Below are positions 36,520 through 44,660 of a stretch of 64,000 nucleotides of DNA, in pieces (within the stretch, counting starts at the first letter, position 1; every line of letters begins with the position of its first letter). Source of the stretch: Candidatus Aalborgicola danicus. GTDB taxonomy: Bacteria; Pseudomonadota; Gammaproteobacteria; Burkholderiales; Burkholderiaceae_C. A model generated the notes under the pieces. That model saw nothing but the letters and a program-made list of their open reading frames with translations. It did no database searches and was not told the origin of the DNA. The DNA lies in assembly GCA_016703945.1 (NCBI GenBank), contig JADJBC010000018.1:1-64000 (forward strand), in the 5' to 3' direction. Made by a program: the position numbers and the translations under genes.

Positions 36520-36984
36520 TTAGGCCGCCAGCGTACTTGGGTCAACCAAACGAGGGAAATCACCAACCTGCTTGCCGGTGAGGATGGAGAAAATCGCCGA
36601 TGGCAACGCAACGCTGTTTGGGTCCACATCATGAGTGGCTTCGTACTGGTGATGGGCCTCAGGTGAAAACACACCATGAGGAACCCGTTGATCATCATCA
36701 AGCCACATGTGCGCCCGGAAGTCGCAGATTCTGCCGTCTGATAGAACGATCCACCAATGCAGTGGAATCGCACCCTTGTTTGGTATGGTCAGGGAACCGA
36801 CACAGACTTGGTGCGTGATACCGTCACGCTGCAGCAAAGTTGAGATCACCCGCGTCAGGCCGTCGCACTCAAGCGCAAGTCCGTCAAGTGCGCGGAAAAA
36901 GGTCGTTTCAATAGGAAATCCCTGATCAGCGTCCGAGAGCGGCCTACCTCGCTTGGGCTTTTCAACTGGTCCTATGTCGGTCAT
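36520..36984 (-). CDS. Accessory protein of unknown function
   Basis: A 154-residue protein from ATG 36984 (MTDIGPVEKPKRGRPLSDAD; a GRP hook-like N-terminus). It contains ALECDGLTRVI, then IPLHWWIVLSDGRICDFRAH MWL. The order Cys...His...Asp resembles papain/transglutaminase-like folds, but this is weak evidence. First of a run of small minus-strand genes with tight spacing. Confidence 0.5.
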   Translation of the reverse strand: MTDIGPVEKPKRGRPLSDADQGFPIETTFFRALDGLALECDGLTRVISTLLQRDGITHQVCVGSLTIPNKGAIPLHWWIVLSDGRICDFRAHMWLDDDQRVPHGVFSPEAHHQYEATHDVDPNSVALPSAIFSILTGKQVGDFPRLVDPSTLAA

Positions 36985-36998
36985 CCGTATAACCTCTC

Positions 36999-37112
36999 TC
37001 AAACCGCAATTAGGTCACGGCAGTCCATCTCACTAGCCAATTCTGCAAACGCGTCATCGACTTCACGTTGAGGCCCTTTGCGATAGCGCTCGATGGACAG
37101 ACTGAGTGTCAT
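36999..37112 (-). CDS. Possible 37-residue protein
   Basis: ATG 37112 to TGA 36999 encodes MTLSLSIERYRKGPQREVDD and a helical end. It overlaps the 3' end of the 47-residue ORF upstream in another frame and lies 14 bases before the next gene. Weak support. Confidence 0.3.
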   Translation of the reverse strand: MTLSLSIERYRKGPQREVDDAFAELASEMDCRDLIAV

Positions 37113-37206
37113 TCAGCCATTTGCGCGCCACAAAGCGCCCTGCCAGGTCGGTCGGGCTGTCGTAGACAGTCCACAGTTCAAGTGCATTGGTCGGCGCGAC
37201 TCCCAT
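37063..37206 (-). CDS. Small accessory protein (47 aa)
   Basis: Starts at ATG 37206 (MGVAPTNALELWTVYDSPTD LAGRFVARKW). The W-T-V-Y-D-x-P-x-D...G-x-F-V-A-R pattern is one I have seen in short proteins of betaproteobacterial mobile elements. Function unknown; the end may be altered, as the last residues are unlike the start. Confidence 0.4.
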   Translation of the reverse strand: MGVAPTNALELWTVYDSPTDLAGRFVARKWLNDTQSVHRALSQRAST

Positions 37207-37217
37207 TCTGGCTCCCC

Positions 37218-37433
37218 TCAAATTGCAGGCAATGACGGCCAGCAAACAACAGACCGCGATCCGCACAGATAGATGTTGACATTGCCTATGCCACGCACGC
37301 TGGCCTCAGTTGCGCAACGATCAGGATCGCTGGAACGAATGCCAACGTACCGATTGCGCAACGTCATGTACGACGGCAAAAAATCACCGTACCCATCTGC
37401 TGCAAGTTGCTTGATCTTTTCGACCATTTCCAT
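37218..37433 (-). CDS. Small accessory protein (71 aa)
   Basis: From ATG 37433 (MEMVEKIKQLAADGYGDFLP); a GTG eight codons upstream is an alternative. No family is recognised. Spacing of 12 bases to the next gene suggests a shared transcript. Confidence 0.35.
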   Translation of the reverse strand: MEMVEKIKQLAADGYGDFLPSYMTLRNRYVGIRSSDPDRCATEASVRGIGNVNIYLCGSRSVVCWPSLPAI

Positions 37434-37461
37434 GGTTACGTCTTTCACAGTTGGCACCCTT

Positions 37462-37668
37462 TCAGCTGAGAGAAACGGACATTTGTTTACCAAAGAGCGG
37501 AGCCGCTGTGCGGCACTCTTCACGTGACAGTCCGGTGATCGTGATGACCCGCCCATCCGCAGTTCTCAATTGGATTGCTGGGGTGCCCAAGAGTTGCGCT
37601 GGCATATCTTCTTCAACCAGGTCGCCAATAGTCACCATCTCGCCACAAAGTTCCAGCCGTTTCGCCAT
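37462..37668 (-). CDS. Small accessory protein (68 aa)
   Basis: From ATG 37668 (MAKRLELCGEMVTIGDLVEE DMP). The second half (IQLRTADGRVITITGLSREEC) looks like a small beta barrel. Unknown function. Confidence 0.4.
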   Translation of the reverse strand: MAKRLELCGEMVTIGDLVEEDMPAQLLGTPAIQLRTADGRVITITGLSREECRTAAPLFGKQMSVSLS

Positions 37669-37673
37669 GTCGA

Positions 37674-38030
37674 TCACCTTGCGCGCATTTGTGGGTTGAC
37701 AGCTTGCCGCCGTATAGGGTTCCAGCCCTGCCTCGTTGCTATGTGCCCCTCGGGTACATCATCTTCGCTCCGCAGCTCAGCAAATCGTTTGTCAGCCAGC
37801 GCAATATCCTCAAAGCAATACCTGTTGCCCCAGCCATCCCAACTGCAACCAGTGGCGATTGCGTGTGTGTACAGCAAGTCTATGAGAGCCGCGACTGAGC
37901 CATCCGCCAGCACCCTGGCATCCCGGTAGCCATTGTCGGCCACGAGCCAAAGGCACAGGTCTTCGGACTCTAGCTGGTTGACTTCCTGGATGCGGGACCC
38001 TATGGCCGTCTTAGACAGGGTGTTTGGCAT
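37674..38030 (-). CDS. Accessory protein of unknown function (118 aa)
   Basis: Begins MPNTLSKTAIGSRIQEVNQL. The middle DLCLWLVADNGYRDARVLAD GSVAALIDLLYTHAI and GCSWDGWGNRYCFEDIALAD look like a compact folded domain. No family recognised. Tightly spaced in the small-gene run. Confidence 0.45.
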   Translation of the reverse strand: MPNTLSKTAIGSRIQEVNQLESEDLCLWLVADNGYRDARVLADGSVAALIDLLYTHAIATGCSWDGWGNRYCFEDIALADKRFAELRSEDDVPEGHIATRQGWNPIRRQAVNPQMRAR

Positions 38031-38039
38031 GGTGATTTC

Positions 38040-38336
38040 CTATGTTGCAGCGACGTCTGCCGCAAATGTCAATTCGACAGCGTATAGAGCCCACTTGGAG
38101 CCGTAATCACTGTGCCCGCTGGCCTGGCGCTCTACATCGACCACCTCGGCCAGTTCCGGCACTCGCAGGCCGTGCTGCTGGGCGAAGTCACGTGTAGCAG
38201 ACCACACCGCGCTGGCTTCTGACTCTGACCACTCCTTGAAGGTGCGGCCACGCCGGTGCTCAGCCTCAGCAACCAAGGCAGCCTTAACAGCGTCAATGCC
38301 CGCAGTCTTCAGCCGGTACATAGTCAGTGGGTCCAT
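38040..38336 (-). CDS. Accessory protein of unknown function (98 aa)
   Basis: Begins MDPLTMYRLKTAGIDAVKAA; largely helical and charged (WSESEASAVWSATRDFAQQH). No family recognised. Nine bases upstream of the next gene. Confidence 0.45.
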   Translation of the reverse strand: MDPLTMYRLKTAGIDAVKAALVAEAEHRRGRTFKEWSESEASAVWSATRDFAQQHGLRVPELAEVVDVERQASGHSDYGSKWALYAVELTFAADVAAT

Positions 38337-38353
38337 ACCGTGAATTCCTTCGT

Positions 38354-38635
38354 TTAGGCTTCAAATGCCCAGGTGCCGCGAATTACACGAATACTGTCGT
38401 CGCTCGTAAGCATGTAATCACCCTCAGAGGCCTTGTCATCGGCAGCTTTGATGGCTGCGCATAGGCGCTCACGTTCGGTGGTAATGGCCGCATTGCACAA
38501 ATCTACAACCCACTGAACATTGCTGTGGCCAAGAAGTAAATCTGCACGGACGCCAGATGGCATATCCGTTTTGTCGGCAAGCACCATAGCAATCTGATTG
38601 GCAGTTACCTGCTCTGCGTCCTGTGGGGTAGTCAC
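38354..38635 (-). CDS. Accessory protein of unknown function (93 aa)
   Basis: GTG 38635 is chosen because GAGGAAAA precedes it; an open frame extends further but looks non-coding. Helical in its middle (CNAAITTERERLCAAIKAAD DKASEGDYML). No family recognised. Confidence 0.4.
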   Translation of the reverse strand: MTTPQDAEQVTANQIAMVLADKTDMPSGVRADLLLGHSNVQWVVDLCNAAITTERERLCAAIKAADDKASEGDYMLTSDDSIRVIRGTWAFEA

Positions 38636-38645
38636 GATGTTTTCC

Positions 38646-38888
38646 TCAGTTTGTTTTGAGTGACTTAGGGCTCGCAATTGCTTGCAACACGATTGGCTCG
38701 TGATTCTTAATGCCGGGTGTCTCAGCATCACCAAGTAGCATGACAGTGACCTTTTTCGATGCAGACCAGAGGCGGCTAAGCGAATGCTCCCTGATTTCGA
38801 TTTCTGTCTGCCCCTGCTCACACATACGCGTCACCACTTCGTGTAGCGCATCGTTAACCTCATACAACTCTTCTCGCGTGAAAGACAT
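38646..38888 (-). CDS. Accessory protein of unknown function (80 aa)
   Basis: From ATG 38888 (MSFTREELYEVNDALHEVVT RMCEQGQ) with AAGGAAAAGCCC upstream. Helical N-terminus and short C-terminal extension. Unknown. Confidence 0.4.
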   Translation of the reverse strand: MSFTREELYEVNDALHEVVTRMCEQGQTEIEIREHSLSRLWSASKKVTVMLLGDAETPGIKNHEPIVLQAIASPKSLKTN

Positions 38889-38899
38889 GGGCTTTTCCT

Positions 38900-39253
38900 T
38901 CACTTAACGATTCGTCCACCTGCTGCCTTGATGGCCGCCTGGATAGATTCAATCTTGGTGAGGTCACATTCCACGACAAAGGTTGTAGTAGTTTGCTCCT
39001 TCTTCCACCGCTTAAAGTAAGCCTCAACAGACGGCTCACTGCCTTCTTTGTAAAGTGGTGAGTTCATCACGATGCCGCCTTCGATGGTCACCTCGTCGCC
39101 GTCAGCGACGTTACCTGGATCTTGGTCGTCAGGAAGGTCCTGGCCGTTTACCTTGTACGCCACATCTTCGTGATAGGTATCCCCTTTTTCGGGCCAATAC
39201 TTGATGTCACTGTAGAAGCGCTTAAACTCGACGCCGGTTGTTTTGGTAGCCAT
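38900..39253 (-). CDS. Accessory protein of unknown function (117 aa)
   Basis: Begins MATKTTGVEFKRFYSDIKYW. The segment YLPEKGDTYHEDVAYKVNG-like and FVVECDLTKIESIQAAIKAA GG suggests an alpha/beta domain. First gene of the small-gene run; the AT-rich stretch at 39254-39300 may hold its promoter. Confidence 0.45.
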   Translation of the reverse strand: MATKTTGVEFKRFYSDIKYWPEKGDTYHEDVAYKVNGQDLPDDQDPGNVADGDEVTIEGGIVMNSPLYKEGSEPSVEAYFKRWKKEQTTTTFVVECDLTKIESIQAAIKAAGGRIVK

Positions 39254-39306
39254 AGTTCTTGGATTTGTTGCGATGTCCTGGTTCTATTGTATCAACCGCT
39301 GGCGGT

Positions 39307-39519
39307 TTATGCAAGAGTCCTTTTGAAGGCGACACAGATTTCATTGTGCAGCGCCTGAAACCTCTTTGTTGAACGATGCACGGCCTGTGGTGTCACGCCC
39401 AACTGGCGCGCTGCGTCGGCATTGGCCACGCCGTCAAAGATCACCATTCGTACCGCAGAGATGACAGGCTCTTTGCTTTTCAGCAGCCGCGCTATCAGAT
39501 CAAATTCACTCTTTTTCAT
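39307..39519 (-). CDS. TrfB/KorA-like repressor
   Basis: A 70-residue protein, MKKSEFDLIARLLKSKEPVI. The HTH DGVANADAARQLGVTPQAVH RS matches the TrfB family (KorA of IncP plasmids and relatives), which repress plasmid backbone promoters. It starts on the base after the stop of the integrase-like gene, so the two are co-transcribed. Confidence 0.7.
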   Translation of the reverse strand: MKKSEFDLIARLLKSKEPVISAVRMVIFDGVANADAARQLGVTPQAVHRSTKRFQALHNEICVAFKRTLA

Positions 39520-40179
39520 CTATACGGCCCTTGCCACAATGTCAGCCAATTTCACTGGGTCCTGTCCCACTAGGCGCTGAGTGGTCGACACGCTTTTGTG
39601 GCCAAGTATCTTGGCGATATGCACAACGTCATATCCCAGTCGATGGAGCTTGACCGCCATAGACCTGCGCGCCGAATTCGCGCTGAATCCTTCAAGGCCC
39701 ACGTTCGCATGCAACCGAGACACCAGGGCGCCCAAGGTGTTGCAAGAGTATGAGATAACGCCGCTTGGGAGCTTCTTCTTTGTCAATGCATAGGGTTGTC
39801 CGTCGTCCGTTAAGAACATCGGACTGTCGGGGTCCAGCCCAAGGTAGGCTCCTTTCTTGACGGTGACCCCGTGCTTGTTGGCGACGCGCCAGGCAAGGTA
39901 TTTTTCCAGCGCAGAAACGACTCGCTTGTTTGACCAAAACAGTGGCCTGACCTGGCCATTGTGTGAAACTCCCTCACGAACGGAGCTGGTGACTTTTACT
40001 GAACCGTCGGCTTTCAAAAAATCAGAGACGGTGAAGGTGGCCAACTCAGTGGTTGCCATGGCGGTACCGTAGAGCACGAAAAGGAGCGCAACATCGCGCT
40101 CGGGCATGCGACTGTAGCCAGCGGTGGCTTTGACAAGATGTTCAAACGCCGGGGCTTCTAAAACGGGTGGTTTTGCCAT
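39520..40179 (-). CDS. Tyrosine-recombinase-fold protein lacking key catalytic residues
   Basis: A 219-residue protein from ATG 40179 (MAKPPVLEAPAFEHLVKATA). The catalytic-domain fold is recognisable: LLFVLYGTAMATTELATFTV SDF, SANSARRSMAVKLHRLGYDV and HIAKILGHKSVSTTQRLVGQ. However, the Arg-I position is Ala in GTAMATTEL, the first His of box II is Asn, and the Tyr nucleophile position is Leu (TTQRL). The H of GHKS and the box-II Arg remain. It cannot work as a normal recombinase; it may bind DNA or partner another integrase. Abuts the KorA-like gene. Confidence 0.7.
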   Translation of the reverse strand: MAKPPVLEAPAFEHLVKATAGYSRMPERDVALLFVLYGTAMATTELATFTVSDFLKADGSVKVTSSVREGVSHNGQVRPLFWSNKRVVSALEKYLAWRVANKHGVTVKKGAYLGLDPDSPMFLTDDGQPYALTKKKLPSGVISYSCNTLGALVSRLHANVGLEGFSANSARRSMAVKLHRLGYDVVHIAKILGHKSVSTTQRLVGQDPVKLADIVARAV

Positions 40180-40349
40180 CGTGAAATTCGGTCTATACGA
40201 GCAAATACCAATAGAATAACAGGGTTGCCCCCTCAAAACAAGTTCAGTGGCCGCATGCCCATTGCTCTCCAAGGAAAGTACCAAATCCGGGTTCGCCATT
40301 GCCGAATGGCAAATGGTCCATGTAAAGCCAGCCCATGCCCGACCGTCGA

Positions 40350-41150
40350 TCAAGCCCTCGCCACCGGGATGTCCTCAATCGCGGTGGTGTAGTGCGGCGT
40401 CCTGCGCTCCTGGTGCATTCCCCATTCCCGGTGCGCGTCATCCAGGCCACTGCTGGCCACCTGCAGCGTGCCCCGGCCAAACCGGTTGTTCAGACCATCC
40501 ATTACCTGCATCAGCCTGCCTCGACCGGCCACATTGGCGCTGTCGTCCTCCAAGTCCAGCTCACACTGCACCCGGTGGTCGGGCGCCAGGTCCAGCAGCA
40601 TCACCCCCGCCTTGATCAGCTGATAGCCAGGCCGGTAGATCTGGTGCAGCCCGGCCACCGCCGCATGCAGGATCAGAGCGGTATCGGCGCTCGGCCTTCG
40701 CAATGGCACCACCACACTGCTGTGGTATTAGGGACCTGGGCGAAACGGCGAGGTGTGGACAAACACCAGCACTTGGCCCACTACGCTGCTTTGCTTGCGC
40801 AGTTTTTCTGCGGCGCGGCTGGCGAACTCGCTTACCGCCTCGATTTGCGGCTCCAGGTGGGTGACCGGGCGCCCAAAGCTGCGGGTGTAGGCGATTTCCT
40901 TTTTTGGCGCCGGTACATCCTCCAACTGCACACAAGGCATGCCCTGCAGCTCACGAACCGTGCGCTCCAGCACCACGCTCCAGCACCACGCTCCAGCGGC
41001 TGCGCACCGTGGCGGGGTCCAACCTGACCAAGTCCAGCACGGTGCGTATGCCGCCATCCTGAAGTTGGGCGCCTATGCGTCGGCCAACACCCCACACCTC
41101 CCCCACCTCAGTTGCCGCCAGCACCGCCTCCAGCTCCACCGGGGGCAGCT
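40350..41150 (-). pseudogene. umuC: UmuC (DNA polymerase V) C-terminal remnant
   Basis: Reads as the HhH and little-finger part of a UmuC protein: VWGVGRRIGAQLQDGGIRTV, LQGMPCVQLEDVPAPKKEIA, YTRSFGRPVTHLEPQIEAVS, AGVMLLDLAPDHRVQCELDL and LMQVMDGLNNRFGRGTLQVA. A 13-base tandem duplication (ggagcgtggtgct, near 40970-40995) shifts the frame and a TAA near 40727-40729 stops it. The catalytic palm domain is missing because a TnsB-type element end (TGTTGTGGTGCGCAA) begins at 41153. Dead gene. Confidence 0.82.
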
Positions 41151-41212
41151 CGTGTTGTGGTGCGCAATCAGCACTAATGTTGCTACTGTCGATTTTTCAA
41201 TTTAGGTAGGGC

Positions 41213-42090
41213 ATGAAGCAAGAGGAAAAACCGTCTGAACGTGACCTCGCCATTGCTCGCATATTGCGTCCATTGGGCACGCTGCCCATGTCAAAGTCGC
41301 AGGCCCAAAGAGCGGCACAGTTGCTTGAAGTTCACTGGACGTCCGTGTACCGGCTGCGCAAGCGCTACCTTGAGGATCGTGTGGCTTCTTCGCTCATTCC
41401 AAGGCCGGCAGGGCCGCGTGAGGGATCAAGCCGTCTAGACCCAGATGTGGACAGAATCATTCGGTCTACGTTTACCAAGTGGTTTGTCCGGCAGAAGAAT
41501 CTTGGGCATCCGGTCAATGACCTCACTGCGGAAATCAGGCGCCTGTGCCACAAAGATGGATTGCCGAAACCATCCCGCCACACCATTGCCCGCAGATGGA
41601 AGCTGCATAGTGAAGAGGTTGCCATGAAGCTCACCCATGAACCCGAAGCACGGATTCCACCTGGACACCTGATAAGCAACACGCCACTGGAGATTGTTAA
41701 GATCGATCACACGCAAGCCGATGCTTTTGTCGTCGATGATTCCACAGAAAGCCTGTTGGGCGCCCTTGGCTGTCCGTTGCCATTGATGTCGCCACCCGTT
41801 GCGTTGTCGCCATTTACCCGGCCATGGAACGCCCCAACGCCCCAACGCCCCAACGCCGCAACCGTTGCCTTGTTGTTGACCAGGGTGGCGTTTCCCAAAG
41901 CACCATGGATTGAGAGTTTAGGACTTGTTGATCTCTCGTGGCCTATGCACGGCATACCGCAGTCCCTGCATTTGGACAATGCTGCAGAGTTCAAAAGCAA
42001 GGCATTGCGCACGGGCTGCGCCGAGTACGGAATCACCCTCACCTACCTTCGTCTACGAACGTCGCCTTTCAAGCCACAACATTTGTCTAC
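41213..42090 (+). pseudogene. Mu/TnsB-like DDE transposase, truncated
   Basis: Starts MKQEEKPSERDLAIARILRP with an HTH (QRAAQLLEVHWTSVYRLRKR) and a second DNA-binding region. The integrase core follows (LEIVKIDHTQADAFVVDD with the first Asp; HLDNAAEFKSKAL with the second). It is disrupted around 41770-41850 (a proline-rich frameshifted stretch) and ends before the catalytic Glu. The same N-terminus occurs at 29667. The left end of the element is probably at 41153. Confidence 0.78.
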
Positions 42091-42728
42091 ATCGTCCAGT
42101 AGAAAATTTCCTCAAATTCAATCAGTGGTTGAGGCGGAAAGCCTTCCAAAGCACTTGCCTTAGCCAGCTCAATGGCCATTTCCCAGCGTCGGGCTTCTGG
42201 AGACTCCGGGCCGTTTTCCAACACATCATCATGGGCGGCAACAATGGCGTTGTTGTCCCCTATCTGTGCGTTCATCACTTCCATAAAGCAGTCGCCTGCT
42301 GCCAACCACTGTTCATAACTTAAGGTGTGTTGCCCCTGTATGTTGATGGCAAAGGCCATCGGGTTTTCACTGCACCAAATGTCGCGATCTCGATCATCTT
42401 GCTCAATGAGCTCTTGCAGAAAATTGAAGCGGTCCCGTATCACAACTGAGGCAGCACCCTCTTTCATCGGTCCCAGGCGACGACTGATGTCAGCACACCT
42501 TTCGGTGATGTGGCGGGCAAACACCCTCTCGTTTGCTGGGCATTTCTCCACGAATTCAGTCACGCTGTGAATCATCTCAGCGTCACCGCCACCCGCCTCC
42601 GCTACACACGCACAAAGCTCGATCAACCGACTTGCAAAATAGTGGGCGCGGGCCTTGTCGCGCATATGGGCACGAGCGATGGTGGTGACCATGAACGCGC
42701 GGTCTTCAAAACTTGTAGCGACTGTCAT
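42087..42728 (-). CDS. Accessory protein of unknown function (213 aa)
   Basis: From ATG 42728 (MTVATSFEDRAFMVTTIARA). Mostly helical, with HYFASRLIELCACVAEAGGG and a C-terminal WEMAIELAKASALEGFPPQP. No family recognised. Sixteen bases downstream of the SRAP gene, so likely in one transcript, perhaps with a DNA-damage link. Confidence 0.5.
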   Translation of the reverse strand: MTVATSFEDRAFMVTTIARAHMRDKARAHYFASRLIELCACVAEAGGGDAEMIHSVTEFVEKCPANERVFARHITERCADISRRLGPMKEGAASVVIRDRFNFLQELIEQDDRDRDIWCSENPMAFAINIQGQHTLSYEQWLAAGDCFMEVMNAQIGDNNAIVAAHDDVLENGPESPEARRWEMAIELAKASALEGFPPQPLIEFEEIFYWTM

Positions 42729-42744
42729 AGGCACCGACTCTCAG

Positions 42745-43671
42745 TCACACAGCAAGGCTATTCTCGTAATACGGGCGTTCGCGGTCATCCAGGATGTCGT
42801 AGAGCGAATCCAGATCTTTGGGGTCTGGGTCAAGCCAGGCGTCCACGTTTTGCAGTTTGAGTGGAATGATGCAGCGGTCATGCCCTGCTGCCAGCACTTC
42901 TGGAGGCGGCTCATCGGTGATGAATGCAAAGGAGTATAGGTCTTGCTTTCCCGGGGCAGTCCAGTGCGACCACAGACAGGCAACATACATGTTTTTCTTG
43001 GTGATGGGCTTGAACTCCAGAACCACCCGTTCTCCGTTTGCAGCAACCACGTGCTCGTAGAACGCGGTGACGATGGCCACACCGTGGGTGTACCCAAACT
43101 GGCGGCGCCAGAACCCATCAAGATTGTCCATTCTGGCGTTGTAGGTTCCTGGAAACCTGGTGTCATAGCTCTCGGGGCTTCCGGCGATCCGGCATTGGTA
43201 GCGCATGGGCCGCACTAATTTCCTGCCATTTTCCATGATCAGGACGGGGACGTAGTACCCGGGATACATCCTCGCGTCACCATTCTTGGTGTCGGTCCGG
43301 TGGAGGTCGGCCAGCTTTTCCTGTGCTCGCTCTATCTTGTTCGTGGCAATGCGCTGGTCCTCAGAGGCCTTCTTTGTCAGCTTCTTTTGCAGAGACAGCT
43401 CAGCCTTGGCCAGACGTTCGCGCTGGTCGACAATCTCCTGCCCTAGCTTGGCGACCTGCTGGGCTTTGTGCTGCAGGATGGCTTCTCGAATCTGCAGCAT
43501 CTCGGCCCGCTGGTCCGCTTCGAATGCCGCATCTAACGCTGGTGGTGTCTTTATCCTGCTGTCTTCGATCTTCATTCCATACAGTTGCGAAAAGGTCTCG
43601 ATGTCGATGTCAGCGCCAAAGATGTCGCAGTACTCATCGTAGGCTTCGCAAACTTGGGCTGAGTAACACAT
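42745..43671 (-). CDS. SOS-response-associated peptidase (SRAP, YedK/HMCES-like)
   Basis: A 308-residue protein with the SRAP signatures: catalytic Cys2 directly after the initiator Met (MCYSAQ), YNARMDNL, the Glu in VTAFYEH and the His in AAGHDRCIIPL. SRAP proteins form a covalent thiazolidine link to abasic sites in single-stranded DNA. Residues ~57-125 carry an unusual charged coiled-coil insertion (REAILQHKAQQVAKLGQEIV, NKIERAQEKLADLHRT). Normal family length is ~220, so the insertion explains the extra size. Confidence 0.88.
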   Translation of the reverse strand: MCYSAQVCEAYDEYCDIFGADIDIETFSQLYGMKIEDSRIKTPPALDAAFEADQRAEMLQIREAILQHKAQQVAKLGQEIVDQRERLAKAELSLQKKLTKKASEDQRIATNKIERAQEKLADLHRTDTKNGDARMYPGYYVPVLIMENGRKLVRPMRYQCRIAGSPESYDTRFPGTYNARMDNLDGFWRRQFGYTHGVAIVTAFYEHVVAANGERVVLEFKPITKKNMYVACLWSHWTAPGKQDLYSFAFITDEPPPEVLAAGHDRCIIPLKLQNVDAWLDPDPKDLDSLYDILDDRERPYYENSLAV

Positions 43672-44072
43672 GGCAAAAGCTCGTGTTTTTGGAGTTGAGA
43701 ATATGGAAGATAACAGGCATCAAGGTGACTTCCTGGGCGGGTGTCCAAAGTCCCATGGAGCCAGAGGAGATGTCGCTCTCCACGGCCCGACCTTGGAGGC
43801 CCGGTCTCCTTCTTCTGCTAGAGCATAGTTCTTCCGATCTATGAGTGATTGCTCACGCGCATATTGTCTGCCATGCAATGTCGCCTCAGATGTGTTTGAG
43901 GTTTGCGTCTATACCGTCCACAGCGAAACGGCTGCCCACACAACAGGGCAGCAAGATCGGCGAGTTGCTGCCGAACCACTGGCAACCGCCATCCTCGTCC
44001 GACTGACTGTCACGACTGCTGCTGTGCCTTGGTCAATATGGGTTCGGTAAGCCTACACAGCCTGGCGAAGAA
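43672..44072. other. Intergenic, nothing recognised
   Basis: About 400 bases between the SRAP start and the zinc-finger-like gene stop. No gene or RNA is identified; short plus-strand frames have poor composition. Confidence 0.35.
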
Positions 44073-44291
44073 TCATTTTGAAATTGACAAGCGCGTCTGG
44101 GGGGCAATCGAGCCAACAGAGTGAACATCTCGGATGTGATCCGCTAGTCCGGCCATCTTGGGTTTCGCGTTGCAATGAGGGCATTGCACCCTTGTCGCGA
44201 GGCGCGCATTTCCTTCAGCCTCTTTTTTCAGGGCCTCCCGTGCAAATCGACGGTCGTCCTCTTCCATCTGCATTTCAGCGTACTCGCCCAT
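44073..44291 (-). CDS. Small zinc-finger-like protein (72 aa)
   Basis: From ATG 44291 (MGEYAEMQMEEDDRRFAREA) with GGAG 6 bases upstream. An acidic helical N-terminus is followed by CPHCNAKPKMAGLADHIRDVH, a C2H2-type spacing that could bind zinc and nucleic acid. Unknown function. Confidence 0.5.
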   Translation of the reverse strand: MGEYAEMQMEEDDRRFAREALKKEAEGNARLATRVQCPHCNAKPKMAGLADHIRDVHSVGSIAPQTRLSISK

Positions 44292-44512
44292 TTTTTCTCC
44301 ACAAGTTGGTGACTGTGAAATCAGCAATGTGCTTCCTGGGCTGTCCCGATTTGTCAAAGCAACGCCATAAATTCTAAAGCTTTGAAGGTTTTCAGCTTCG
44401 CAAAGTTGTTCAGGTAGCACCTCGCGTTTTCAGTCGCTCCCACGCAGTTCATCAAGCGGTCGTTTTTAACCTCTTGGCCGCCTCTCGCTCATGGAGAGAC
44501 TGGCGGTAGGGC

Positions 44513-44565
44513 AGCCCGGCGCTTCATGGCCCGCACCGCCCGAATCTTCCTCGCGAGTTGGGTAT
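44513..44565 (-). repeat. Integrase 3'-end fragment (copy R3)
   Basis: About 53 bases encode the last residues of the 46 kb integrase (QLARKIRAVRAMKRRAA) and then lose similarity. Shortest of the five repeated 3' ends. Confidence 0.65.
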
Positions 44566-44660
44566 GGTGCGATTGCTTTTGCTGACCCCAGTTCAGACCA
44601 CACCAACTGCCGTACGTTGCTGCCGTCACCGTGGAGACCTCTTTCAAATCAATCTCGAAA

